Shown: positions 25,423 to 33,541 of the stretch, one piece after another
How positions within the stretch are numbered: the first letter of the stretch is position 1
How the letters are laid out: each line of letters begins with the position of its first letter
Assembly (NCBI GenBank): GCA_026709625.1
Contig: JAPOSR010000042.1
Span: 1 to 34,762 of the forward strand
Source: Chloroflexota bacterium
GTDB taxonomy: Bacteria > Chloroflexota > Anaerolineae > Aggregatilineales > Phototrophicaceae
Direction: 5' to 3'
DNA: 34,762 nt
Notes under the pieces: model-generated
Seen by the model: only the letters and a program-made list of their open reading frames with translations
Told to the model about the DNA's origin: nothing
Database searches by the model: none
Position numbers and translations under genes: made by a program

Positions 25423-25448
25423 AATTGCATACTATAGTATGCAATTAT
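25421..25448. promoter_or_regulatory. perfect 28-bp AT-rich palindrome at the nuclease start
   Basis: ATAATTGCATACTA followed by TAGTATGCAATTAT is a perfect inverted repeat with no spacer. It touches the nuclease start codon on the minus strand and is in the leader of the MFS gene on the plus strand. It contains TATA boxes in both directions. It could be a dimeric repressor operator or a cruciform or hairpin that hides the nuclease start. The ribosome site would have to lie inside it; none is evident. Confidence 0.85.
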
Positions 25449-25512
25449 AGCTCAGTCAATCGCGGGTAACACTTCCCTAAGCCCAAGCACAGCAAGGCGC
25501 ATCGACCATCGG

Positions 25513-25540
25513 AGCCGCTCACCAGCGTGGGCGGCTTTTT
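25513..25540 (+). terminator. intrinsic terminator or attenuator upstream of an MFS gene
   Basis: AGCCGCTCAC pairs with GTGGGCGGCT through one T-G wobble around a CAGC loop, and is followed by a run of five T at 25536-25540. This is a strong rho-independent terminator on the plus strand. No plus-strand gene lies between 24580 and here, so it either ends a short leader or small RNA starting near the palindrome, or attenuates the MFS gene at 25653. Confidence 0.75.
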
Positions 25541-25652
25541 GATTCCTGGGCTGGCGCAGGGCATTTGCCACGCCCATCATGAGCGAGCTATGTTCTTCGG
25601 TAAGCGCCATCGCCCCTGCCAGCAGCGGCGCGCGGCACTATAATGCGGCGGC

Positions 25653-26855
25653 ATGATGCGCAGCCGATCGTTCTTCAACTTGATGCTGGCCGATTTCATC
25701 GCTCGCTCTGCCTACCAACTGGGCAAAACGCCGCTGCTGCCGATTTTCGCGGCTTCGCTGGGGGCTTCGGGCGCTTGGCTGGGTATCATCGTTTCCATAT
25801 CGACCATCACCGGACTCTTCCTGAAGCCGCTGTTTGGCATTTTGTCCGATAGCTGGGGGCGGCGACTGTGGCTTTTTGTGGGCGCGGGTTTCTTTGTTTT
25901 TGTGCCCTTTTTGTATCGCTTCATCACCACGCCCGACCAGCTGCTGCTGCTGCGCTTGCTGCATGGCACGGCCACGGCGATTTATGGTCCAGTGACTCTT
26001 GCGTACATCGCCGAGCTGGCGCGCGGACGGTCGCTGGCGGCCGGCATCGGCACCTTTGAAATAGCGCGCAGCGGTGGCTACATCGTCGGCCCGGCGCTGG
26101 GCGGCTGGCTGCTGCTGTCGCTGGCGGCGGTCGATGTCTTCACGGTCATCGGCTTGCTAAGCTGCGCGATGGTTCTGCCGCTGCTGTGGCTGCCGCCGAC
26201 GCGCAAAGCCCCCGGTTTGCCGGGCGATTCTTCAGGCGCAAATCTCAAAAAAACCAAAAGCCTATCCAGCAAGCAGAGCCTGGGCGCGGCGCTGATAGAA
26301 GCGACTCGCCTGCCCGCTGTCTGGCTGACGGGCGGGCTGGAAGCGGCGGCTTTTGTGGCGCTGTATACATTGAAAGTGTTCTTGCCCATTTTCGCGCTGG
26401 AAGCCGGCCTGAGCGTGGCGCTGGTCGGCATCTTTTTCAGCTTGAGCGAGGCTGTGCATGTACTCGGCAAGCCGGTCTGTGGGCGGTTGGCGGACAAGCT
26501 GGGTTATCTGCGCGCCATCAGCCTGGGCATGCTGCTGCTGGCTGGCGCGCTGCCCCTGGCGAGCTCGCTGGCTGAAGGCGGGCTGTTTCTGTTGCCGGCG
26601 GGTCTCTTGGGCTTGGCGCAGGCGCTGGTCTTTCCAGCCGCGAAGGCGCTGATCGCCGACGAGATTAACGCTGGCAGCCTGGGCGCGGGCATGGGCTTGT
26701 TGGGCGCGCTGCAAAATTTTGGCAAAGTGGCTGGCCCGACGCTGGGCGGGATGATGATCGGCGCGCTGGGTTACAGTGGCGCTTTGTTGGCTTTGAGCGC
26801 GGTGTTGACCGCAAGCACACTGGCGCTCTGGCTGTGGAGCCGGCGGCGGAAATAA
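25653..26855 (+). CDS. MFS transporter
   Basis: A 400-residue membrane protein with about twelve helices. Motif A is present as GILSDSWGRRLW after helix 2 (near residues 62-73), with a second version, GRLADKLG, in the C-terminal half. A polar central loop of about 40 residues (around 185-215, rich in Lys and Ser) separates the two halves, as expected. It looks like a drug or sugar efflux-type carrier, but the substrate cannot be read. Start is ATG 25653 or the adjacent ATG 25656; no strong ribosome site. The preceding hairpin with a T run may control it. It ends 10 bp before the convergent propeller gene. Confidence 0.88.
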   Translation: MMRSRSFFNLMLADFIARSAYQLGKTPLLPIFAASLGASGAWLGIIVSISTITGLFLKPLFGILSDSWGRRLWLFVGAGFFVFVPFLYRFITTPDQLLLLRLLHGTATAIYGPVTLAYIAELARGRSLAAGIGTFEIARSGGYIVGPALGGWLLLSLAAVDVFTVIGLLSCAMVLPLLWLPPTRKAPGLPGDSSGANLKKTKSLSSKQSLGAALIEATRLPAVWLTGGLEAAAFVALYTLKVFLPIFALEAGLSVALVGIFFSLSEAVHVLGKPVCGRLADKLGYLRAISLGMLLLAGALPLASSLAEGGLFLLPAGLLGLAQALVFPAAKALIADEINAGSLGAGMGLLGALQNFGKVAGPTLGGMMIGALGYSGALLALSAVLTASTLALWLWSRRRK

Positions 26856-26865
26856 AGCGCGAGCC

Positions 26866-27837
26866 TTATCCCAGCCAGCAGCCCAAAGTCAATTCGCCGC
26901 GCAGACTCGTCACAGTCCGCGCATCATCGCCCGCCGCCGCCATGGTCAGCAGCTGCGCATAGCCCGGGAAGCTCGACCGCGAGGCAAAAGCGATGCGCTC
27001 GCCATCCCGCGACCACTGTGGCGACCAGGCACCGCCGGGTCGGTCGCTCAGCCGCGCAAGTTCGCCGCTGTCGGCGCGCAGCCGGACGACTTGCCCGCCC
27101 AATTCAGCCGCCAGCCACAAGCCATCTGGCGACCAAGCCAGTCCGCCAATCGGCGTCCGCGTGGCATAGACCAGGTTTTCTTCGCCCCCGGCATAGGCGG
27201 ACATGGCCACGCGAAACTCGCCCGCTTCTTCAACGACATAGGCGATGCGCTGTCCATCGGGCGACCAGGCTGGCGCGGTGATGGAGCGGGAAGCGCCCGG
27301 CGGCAGAAATACGACAAATTCGGCGCTGCGCAGATCGCCGACCAGCAAGCCATAGCGCGCAGCGGGCGAGGCTTCCCAGGCGCGGGAAACGACAATCCGC
27401 GCGCCATCGGGCGACAGGGACAGGTGGCGAATGGCGGTGAGAGCTTCGCCAGCCGGCCTGACTAGCCGCAGCCCCGATCCATCAGCCTGAGCCAGATGAA
27501 AGCCATTCAAGGCGCTGTCATTGCTGGCGATGGCTATCAGCCCGCTGGCGGCATGGCAATCGACATCGCTGATGCGCAGATACCCAGCGCCGTGTTTGAT
27601 CGAGCCGGCGATGCGCTTTTCGCCGCGGCCGTCCAGTCCGATGCCATATACCGAGTTCGACCCGCGCCCGGCGTCAATGGAATCGCTGTCCGAGAAGAAT
27701 ATCAGCCGACCCGCCTCATCATCCGCCAGCGGCACGAGCCACAGCGGCCGGGCAGCGCACAGCAGCAAAGGCAAGACCAAGTACAGCAGTCCTCTCAGCA
27801 TCCCGCGCGCCGCCACGGTTAGCTCCCTTGCCTTCAC
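26866..27837 (-). CDS. membrane-anchored or secreted TolB-like beta-propeller protein
   Basis: A 323-residue protein. An N-terminal hydrophobic stretch (GLLYLVLPLLLCAA) serves as signal or anchor. The rest has repeated PD40/WD40-like blades, shown by LSLSPDGARIVVS, PAWSPDGQRIAYV, LAWSPDGLWLA and PQWSRDGERIAFAS. Such propellers bind proteins or ligands outside the membrane; no catalytic residues are apparent. The start is probably GTG at 27837, which overlaps the stop of the upstream dehydrogenase in GTGA and suggests coupling; the ATG at 27801 is an alternative. It is co-transcribed with the dehydrogenase, although a functional link is not obvious. Confidence 0.82.
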   Translation of the reverse strand: MKARELTVAARGMLRGLLYLVLPLLLCAARPLWLVPLADDEAGRLIFFSDSDSIDAGRGSNSVYGIGLDGRGEKRIAGSIKHGAGYLRISDVDCHAASGLIAIASNDSALNGFHLAQADGSGLRLVRPAGEALTAIRHLSLSPDGARIVVSRAWEASPAARYGLLVGDLRSAEFVVFLPPGASRSITAPAWSPDGQRIAYVVEEAGEFRVAMSAYAGGEENLVYATRTPIGGLAWSPDGLWLAAELGGQVVRLRADSGELARLSDRPGGAWSPQWSRDGERIAFASRSSFPGYAQLLTMAAAGDDARTVTSLRGELTLGCWLG

Positions 27838-28988
27838 AGCGCCGCCGCGAGAATCGCCGCCAGTTCCCGCGCATCCAATCGGATTGGATTGCCTTGCATG
27901 CTGCTGGAGTCCTGCGATTTCGCCACGATATCCGCAAAGTCAGCCTTGGCAAAGCCTAGCTCGCCCAGGCGCGGAAGATCAAACAAGCGACTGGTTTCGT
28001 TGATCCAGCCCAGGGCGTCTTGGGCTGTCGCATCGTGCGAATCTAGCAGCAGCCGCGCGGCGCGCTCATATTTCTCCAGAGCGGACGAATCGGCAGCGCG
28101 TTCAGTCAGCACCGTCATATTGGCTTGCATGACGCCCGGCAGCAAGGCAGCGCAGATTGTCCCGTGTGGCGCGCCTGTCAAACCGCCCAGCACGCCAGCG
28201 AAGCCGTGCACCGCGCCCAATTTGGCGTTCGCCAGCGCCAAACCGCCCAGCAAGCTCGCCAACGCCATATCAGCGCGCGCATCGGCATCGTTGGGCTCGG
28301 CAAGCACGCGCCGCAGCGACCGTCCCGCCCGCCGCAAGCCAGCCGCGCAGAGCGCATCGGTCAGCGGATTTGCCAGGTGCGAAACGAAAGGCTCTAACAG
28401 CTGCGTCAGGGCGTCCATGCCCGTGCTGGCTGTGGCGGCTGGCGGCAGCGAATGGGTCAGGAGCGGGTCGACCAAGGCGATATCAGGCAGCATGCGGTTG
28501 TCGCGCAAGCTCACCTTTACGCCATGTTCGGGCGAGCCCAGCACAGCATTCTTGGTGACTTCCGCGCCTGTCCCCGCTGTTGTCGGCAGGGCGATGACCG
28601 GCAGCGGCGGCACAGTCAATTTCTCACCCGCGCCGATGACTTCGAGGTAATCCAGCGCTTCGCCAGGATTGGGGATGAGCGCGGCCAAAGCCTTGCCGCT
28701 GTCGATGACGCTGCCGCCGCCGATTGCGACCACCATATCGCAGCGAGACCGGCGCACTTCTGCCCGCGCTGCTTCGATTGTCGCTATGCTGGGCTCGCCC
28801 GCCACGCTCACGACCGTGCAGGCCAGGTCGGACCGGGCAAGCGAGTCGATGCGCTGGCTGTGCCGGGCGGGATTCGCGCCAACAACCAGCAGGGGGCGGC
28901 AGCCCAGCCCGCTCGCCAACTCCGGCAGCTGCTCGGCTGTGCCAGCGCCGAAGATGATGCGCGCTGCGGTGGCAAATTCAAATGGCAT
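27834..28988 (-). CDS. iron-type (group III) alcohol dehydrogenase
   Basis: A 384-residue NAD(P)-dependent dehydrogenase of the Fe-ADH family. The nucleotide-binding AIGGGSVIDSGKA lies at about 88-100 and PTTAGTGAEVT at 135-145. Metal ligands by alignment are D192, H261 and H275; the position after the D-x3 spacing is Q196 rather than the usual His. Substrates in the family range from lactaldehyde and propanediol to maleylacetate, so an aldehyde reductase in sugar breakdown is plausible. An AGGA site precedes the ATG at 28988. The start lies 16 bp past the end of the damaged SfiI-like gene and overlaps the propeller gene at its own stop. Confidence 0.9.
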   Translation of the reverse strand: MPFEFATAARIIFGAGTAEQLPELASGLGCRPLLVVGANPARHSQRIDSLARSDLACTVVSVAGEPSIATIEAARAEVRRSRCDMVVAIGGGSVIDSGKALAALIPNPGEALDYLEVIGAGEKLTVPPLPVIALPTTAGTGAEVTKNAVLGSPEHGVKVSLRDNRMLPDIALVDPLLTHSLPPAATASTGMDALTQLLEPFVSHLANPLTDALCAAGLRRAGRSLRRVLAEPNDADARADMALASLLGGLALANAKLGAVHGFAGVLGGLTGAPHGTICAALLPGVMQANMTVLTERAADSSALEKYERAARLLLDSHDATAQDALGWINETSRLFDLPRLGELGFAKADFADIVAKSQDSSSMQGNPIRLDARELAAILAAAL

Positions 28989-29004
28989 GGGGCATTCCTA
29001 CGGA

Positions 29005-29702
29005 TTAGACAGCGCGAGTAGGAATGTGTATATCACTAACACGCCAACTTGCTTTGGCGCTCAGGTCCGCAAAGCTAATGCGCACTCGAAAATCCTCACC
29101 AAGCGTTGGCGCATTTCGTCCGACTCGCCAGATTGTGTCATGTTCGCTAGGGTTGTAGATATTTTGCAAAAGACCATTGGGCAGACATGCTACCCTAATC
29201 AACCTGAGTTTGTGTGCATTACCGATTGTGTCATAAATGTATTTCGCAAAGACTGTAACGACGTACAGCGAGCGACCGTCTCGTTCTATATGTGTTGGCA
29301 ATTTGCCTGCCTCGTCTATTGCGATATTCTTGTGAAACATTCTCACACGCATTGTCGTTTGCGACATCTGAATGGTAGCTGTGCCACTACCACTGGGTTT
29401 CTCTGCTTTTGCATCAAGCATTAGCGCTACTGGAAATGCTTCTGGCAAGAACACATATACAGCCTTTTTGATGTCGACCTTCCGTAAAGCCGCATGTGCA
29501 TTTGCGGCAGCCCCATAAACTCAATGGCTTCTCTGGTCACATCTTCAGCAATGTCTTGAGGCTGATCTACTTCTTCGCTAAAGATTTGGGAAGCTTGTGT
29601 TGCATAATCAGCAAGTGCCTGCAAAACCATCGAGAACGTGGTCCGCTCAAGTCGTTCCATGTCTTCAATTTGCATGAGTGCGCTTTCGAGCCAAGGTTGC
29701 AT
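29005..29702 (-). pseudogene. SfiI-like type II restriction endonuclease, frameshifted
   Basis: Two overlapping frames make one protein of about 232 residues. The first (from ATG 29702 to a stop at 29427-29429) gives the MQIEDMERLERTTFSMVLQAL and EDVTREAIEF segments; the second (ending 29005) gives LMLDAKAEKP, PTHIERDG, IYNP and the final WRVSDIHI. Joining them needs one extra base near 29479-29484, where the minus strand reads GGAAGG and GGAAAGG would restore the frame. Order and landmarks match R.SfiI as I remember it, including the D-x-K catalytic element (LDAK) and the late YNP and WR segments. It overlaps the methyltransferase by 38 bp. Either a genuine inactivating deletion or a homopolymer sequencing error. 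Confidence 0.75.
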
Positions 29703-30654
29703 AATGTGGACTTGTCTCAATGCCAAACCATCGACGCCCCAGTTTTCTCGCGACGAATGTAGTTGTTCCTGAACCTACAAATGGATCCAATACCACACCT
29801 TGGGCTGGAGAAAACAATCTGATTACTCGATACGCGAGCATTTCAGGAAACTCTGCTTCGTGCCTGTCGTTCCTCGTCACTGACCGTATATTCCAAACAC
29901 CGCGCGAACCCCACTCCGACCATTCGTCATTTGTCAATCGTCCCCGATCGTATTCAGTAATTCCAGGTTGCCAAAATATGTAGATGTGCTCAAACTCATC
30001 TACTGCACGGTAGGAATTTGAGTGCCAACGGCTATTTGCCCAGCATGGATCCTTGTGCCAAATGCGCTGGTCATATAAATAGAAACCTGCTTCCATAGCC
30101 CACTGTTCCACCAAACACCCAGTAAGCTTTATGCGAGTCGATGCGTTTTGCTTTCCTCCGCGCACATTGTTATGTTCCAATCGGCGTTGAATTGTCTGTT
30201 CGCTGCAGCCAAGCATCTCAGCTAACTCCGTACGCCGAGCTAATGGGTAGCGCTCTTGCAAAGCAATAATCTGCTCTCTAGTAATTGGTATTTTCTTTCG
30301 GCGCACGTTGTTCGCCTGGAAGCGTGGCATAGTTTCATCCCGAAAGCACAGTATATCCCCTATGTTGACAACCATGAATCCACCAGGCTTCACGACTCGG
30401 GAATGGAGTAGGGTGACTTCTCTCACCAAAGACTGCCAATCATCGAAACTCCAGCCCTTTTCATACGACTTACCTACAAAGTACGGAGGGGACCAAAAGC
30501 TCAGATCGACACTTTCCTTTGGAATATGGTGCAACAGCTCTCTTGCGTCACCTGTCAATATTCGGTTGAAATCAAACTCTGGCTTGTAAATCCGGAGCGA
30601 TGTACTTGGATCAGGCTTGACCCTTTCAACCTTTCTTGTCAAAACATCATTCAT
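29665..30654 (-). CDS. N4-cytosine-type DNA methyltransferase of the SfiI-like system
   Basis: A 329-residue beta-class methyltransferase. The catalytic motif SPPYF begins at residue 55, typical of N4-cytosine enzymes, and the SAM motif LDPFVGSGTT is at 289-298. Between them (about 120-165) is a helix-turn-helix-like insertion, ITREQIIALQERY then LAEMLGCSEQTIQRRLEHNN, probably part of target recognition or self-control. GAGG seven bases upstream supports the ATG at 30654 over a TTG at 30660. It precedes and overlaps the SfiI-like nuclease gene. The whole cassette has clearly lower GC than the flanking aldolase and dehydrogenase genes, a sign of horizontal acquisition. It may now be an orphan methylase if the nuclease is dead. 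Confidence 0.88.
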   Translation of the reverse strand: MNDVLTRKVERVKPDPSTSLRIYKPEFDFNRILTGDARELLHHIPKESVDLSFWSPPYFVGKSYEKGWSFDDWQSLVREVTLLHSRVVKPGGFMVVNIGDILCFRDETMPRFQANNVRRKKIPITREQIIALQERYPLARRTELAEMLGCSEQTIQRRLEHNNVRGGKQNASTRIKLTGCLVEQWAMEAGFYLYDQRIWHKDPCWANSRWHSNSYRAVDEFEHIYIFWQPGITEYDRGRLTNDEWSEWGSRGVWNIRSVTRNDRHEAEFPEMLAYRVIRLFSPAQGVVLDPFVGSGTTTFVARKLGRRWFGIETSPHYATLARKRTHAN

Positions 30655-30818
30655 GATCAAACCTCGTAAATTGTTCCTTCGACTACTCTTCGCACGCTTG
30701 GCTTTGCACTTTTGGGTCAGATACTACATATTAGCGCATATACCAAGATCCCTAACGCTTTCACCTTCATTGCCACATTGCTACAATGTGATTATATCAT
30801 CGTACTGGAGACTTGCGA

Positions 30819-31508
30819 ATGCAATCCAAGGAAGGTGAGTTACTCCCCGAACTGGAAGCCGGGCGGGAGTTGGTTGCGCGGGTCGGGCGCATCCTGTTTG
30901 ATCGTCATCTGACCGATGCTGGCGGCGGCAATATCAGCCTGCGCGTTGGCGAGCTCTTTTGCATGTCGCCCACCCTAGCCGGGCAGATGCGCCAGTGGCA
31001 GCTGGCGGCAGACGATGTGCTGGTGGTCGATTGCCGCGGCAAAATCGTCCATGGCGCTGGCGGATTGACGCGGGAAAGCGCCGTCCACCTGGGTTTGCAC
31101 CAGCATTACCGCGATGTGGGCAGCGCTGTCATTCATGCCCATCCGCGCCACCTGATGGTCTTTGCCTGCGCCAACCGCCCCATGCCGCCGGTGATGGAAG
31201 CCACGCGCAAGTTTGGCACGACGCCCGTCATCGACTATGCGCCTGCCCACAGCCCCAAACTCGGCGAGCGCATCGTCGCCACCATGCGCGGGCGCGAAGC
31301 AGCTATCGCCAAACACGCCGCTGGCACCATCGCTCCCTGGCACGGACTCTTCCTGATGGGCAAGCACCTCGAAGCCGCCCTAGACGCGGTCGAACGGCTG
31401 GATACCAACGCCTTTGTCATGCTGATGGCTGGGCAGATCGGCGCGAGCCCACTGCTGGAAGTCGAAAGCGCCGCCATGGAAAAAGCCATCGCCGACTTCC
31501 GCGATTAG
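30819..31508 (+). CDS. class II aldolase/epimerase (AraD/FucA family)
   Basis: A 229-residue zinc-dependent aldolase-fold protein. Visible elements are GGGNISLRV near the N-terminus (phosphate binding), LTRESAVHLGLH with the probable catalytic Glu, the zinc pair in VIHAHPRH and a third His in APWHG. Family members cleave L-fuculose-1-phosphate or epimerise L-ribulose-5-phosphate. A GGAG site eight bases upstream favours ATG 30819 over TTG 30813. It lies 4 bp before the PfkB kinase gene, so the two form an operon in which the kinase may make the phosphorylated substrate or process a product. Confidence 0.9.
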   Translation: MQSKEGELLPELEAGRELVARVGRILFDRHLTDAGGGNISLRVGELFCMSPTLAGQMRQWQLAADDVLVVDCRGKIVHGAGGLTRESAVHLGLHQHYRDVGSAVIHAHPRHLMVFACANRPMPPVMEATRKFGTTPVIDYAPAHSPKLGERIVATMRGREAAIAKHAAGTIAPWHGLFLMGKHLEAALDAVERLDTNAFVMLMAGQIGASPLLEVESAAMEKAIADFRD

Positions 31509-31512
31509 CGCC

Positions 31513-32445
31513 ATGATCGTCTCGCTGACGCCCAATACCACGCTTGATCTCACTGTCTTTGTCCCGCGCTTGCGAACCAACACGACTATCCGCGCGACGC
31601 GCACTGTGCACAGCATGGGCGGCAAACCCACCGATGCCAGTTGGATATTGGGCCGGCGCGGCATCACCAGCCTAGCGCTGGGTCTGGCGGCGGGCGCGGT
31701 GGGAGAAAAAGTCGCCGGCATGCTGCGCGAACTCGGCGTCGCCGTTGACTTTATCGAGGCTGCTGGCGAAACGCGCATCAACACCGTCATCGTCGACCAA
31801 GCCGCTGGCGAGCACACCACCATCACCAGCGCATCCATGCAGGCGCGTCCCGACGATGTGGCGGCATTGCTGGCGCGCTATGAGCGGGCGCTGGCGCAGG
31901 CGACCGTTGTCATCACGGGCGGTTCGCTGCCGCCGGGCATGACCCCCGATTTTTATGCGAATGTCATCGCCCTGGCACACGAACGCGCTGTGCCAGTTAT
32001 CTTTGATGCCGCGCCGCCAAATCTGCAGGCGGGCTTGCAGGCGCGGCCGGCTTTTGTCAAGCCCAACCAGCACGAATTGTCCGCGCTGGTTGGCTGCGAG
32101 CTGCGCACGCTTGCTGAGGTTTGCCGGGCAGCGCGTGAGGTCCAGGCGCAGTATGGCGCGCAGGTGGTGGTCACGATGGGCGAAGCTGGCGCGCTGGCGG
32201 CTCTGGATAGGCGCTGCTATCGCATCCCGCCCATTCCAGTCGAAGTCAACAGTCCAGCTGGCGCGGGCGATGCAGTGCTGGCGGGGCTGGCGCAGGCGCT
32301 GCATCAAAACCTGCCTATCGCAGACGGCTTGCGGCTGGGCCTTGCTGCTGCGACCGCGGTCTGCTTGCAGCCGGGCACCGCTGTCTATGCTGTGGCCGAC
32401 ATGCAGCGCTTTCTGCCACTAATCGAGTTAATTCCCTATCCCTAA
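31513..32445 (+). CDS. PfkB family sugar kinase (1-phosphofructokinase/tagatose-6-phosphate kinase-like)
   Basis: A 310-residue ribokinase-fold enzyme of the FruK/LacC branch. It starts MIVSLTPNTTLDLTV, typical of that branch, and has GGKPTDASW in the sugar-binding loop, a TGGSLPPG segment near 135 and the catalytic GAGD at 250-253 with D253 as base. It transfers phosphate from ATP to a sugar phosphate or free ketose. It follows the aldolase gene by 4 bp; kinase plus class II aldolase recalls tagatose, fuculose or rhamnulose breakdown. No clear ribosome site precedes the ATG at 31513, so coupling to the aldolase is likely. Confidence 0.9.
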   Translation: MIVSLTPNTTLDLTVFVPRLRTNTTIRATRTVHSMGGKPTDASWILGRRGITSLALGLAAGAVGEKVAGMLRELGVAVDFIEAAGETRINTVIVDQAAGEHTTITSASMQARPDDVAALLARYERALAQATVVITGGSLPPGMTPDFYANVIALAHERAVPVIFDAAPPNLQAGLQARPAFVKPNQHELSALVGCELRTLAEVCRAAREVQAQYGAQVVVTMGEAGALAALDRRCYRIPPIPVEVNSPAGAGDAVLAGLAQALHQNLPIADGLRLGLAAATAVCLQPGTAVYAVADMQRFLPLIELIPYP

Positions 32446-32529
32446 CAGCGGACAGGCGGAGCAAGTCCCTAGACTTAATGCCGCGCAGCAGCAGTCGCTT
32501 GTCCATCATGCAGCAAGCAATCTGCAAGC

Positions 32530-32572
32530 TCCCCCCAGCTCCCAGAACGAGCGAAGGTGCCCCGCTTTCCAG
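32530..32572 (-). repeat. possible remnant of the dispersed repeat
   Basis: CCCAGAACGAG, then GAAGG, CCCC and CTTTCC occur in the same order as in the interior of copies A and B, but identity is patchy and no terminal repeat is present. It lies in the 198-bp gap between the kinase and cyclase genes, which otherwise shows nothing recognisable. Confidence 0.35.
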
Positions 32573-32643
32573 AGCCATTAATAAAAGGGGGCTTCGTCTA
32601 GCCGCCAAGAATCCCACCTGCTACACTTAGACGGTGAATCGCT

Positions 32644-33534
32644 ATGGAGCGCCAAAATATGCCCCATACTGCCTACGGACAACTGTCGGTCCCGCGTTTG
32701 ACGCCGCAGCTGCTGAGTCTGGTCAAAACTGGCGAAGTCTACAGCCTGGGCGTCGATTTTCAGGAGGGCATGCTGACGCCGGGCGCCGTCATGAAGTCGT
32801 ATTCGATCGCTCCGCACCTGCGTCACAGCGACCCGTCCGCGATCGCCCCGGCTGCCCCCGCCGCCGAGGTCATTACGATGTCCATTCATGTCGGCACGCA
32901 CATCGACGCGCTTTGCCACATCGCCGAAAAACAAGATGCCGCTGGCCACCCCGACGCCAATGGCGAGCCGCGCCTCTATGCCGCCGCTGGCGAGACCATC
33001 CCAGCCAGCCAGAGCGCAACCGCAGCCGGTCAGCGCCATCTCGGCATTGAGCGGATGCCGCCAATCGTAACCCGCGGCGTGCTGCTGGATGTGGCGGCGC
33101 TGAAAAGCCTGGACAGGCTGCCGCCGGCGACTGTGATCAGCGCGGACGACATCCTCGCGGCGCAAGCGCGGCAGGGCACAGAGATCGGCGCGAATACGGC
33201 GGTGCTGGTGCGCACGGGCAGCATAGCGCGCCTGTGGGCGGGCGACCCAGCGTATCGCGATGCCCAAGCCGGGCTGGATTTATCCGCGGCGCAATGCTTG
33301 GTCGAGCAGGGCATGACACTGGTGGGCGCGGACAATATGGCTGTCGAAGCCATGCCGCCCCATGACCATTCCGTGCATCGCTTTCTGCTGGTGCACAGCG
33401 GCATCACCCATGTCGAGAACCTCAACCTGGACGAACTGGCGGCGGCGCGCTGTTATGAATTTCTGCTGATCATCGCCCCCTTGAAGCTGACCGGCGCGAC
33501 CGGATCCTGGGTTAATCCACTAGCTATTGCCTGA
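32644..33534 (+). CDS. cyclase family metal-dependent hydrolase (kynurenine formamidase-like)
   Basis: A 296-residue protein of the putative cyclase family (PF04199 type). The signature H-x-G-T-H-x-D is present as HVGTHIDALCH with H82, H86, D88 and H92, the metal site of kynurenine formamidase and related enzymes. Later blocks are RGVLLDVA, VLVRTGS and GADNMAVE. Substrates in the family include N-formylkynurenine, isatin and cyclic amides or lactones; none can be chosen here. Start is ATG 32644; the ATG at 32659 has GGAG nine bases before it and is a close alternative. The phosphoesterase gene begins 7 bp after its stop. Confidence 0.88.
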   Translation: MERQNMPHTAYGQLSVPRLTPQLLSLVKTGEVYSLGVDFQEGMLTPGAVMKSYSIAPHLRHSDPSAIAPAAPAAEVITMSIHVGTHIDALCHIAEKQDAAGHPDANGEPRLYAAAGETIPASQSATAAGQRHLGIERMPPIVTRGVLLDVAALKSLDRLPPATVISADDILAAQARQGTEIGANTAVLVRTGSIARLWAGDPAYRDAQAGLDLSAAQCLVEQGMTLVGADNMAVEAMPPHDHSVHRFLLVHSGITHVENLNLDELAAARCYEFLLIIAPLKLTGATGSWVNPLAIA

Positions 33535-33541
33535 GCGAGCC

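Noticed and set aside
25449..25545. Possible SRP RNA, because of AAGCACAGCAAGGC resembling the conserved core
   Set aside because: The GGAA loop and the paired flanks of the SRP helix are not found.
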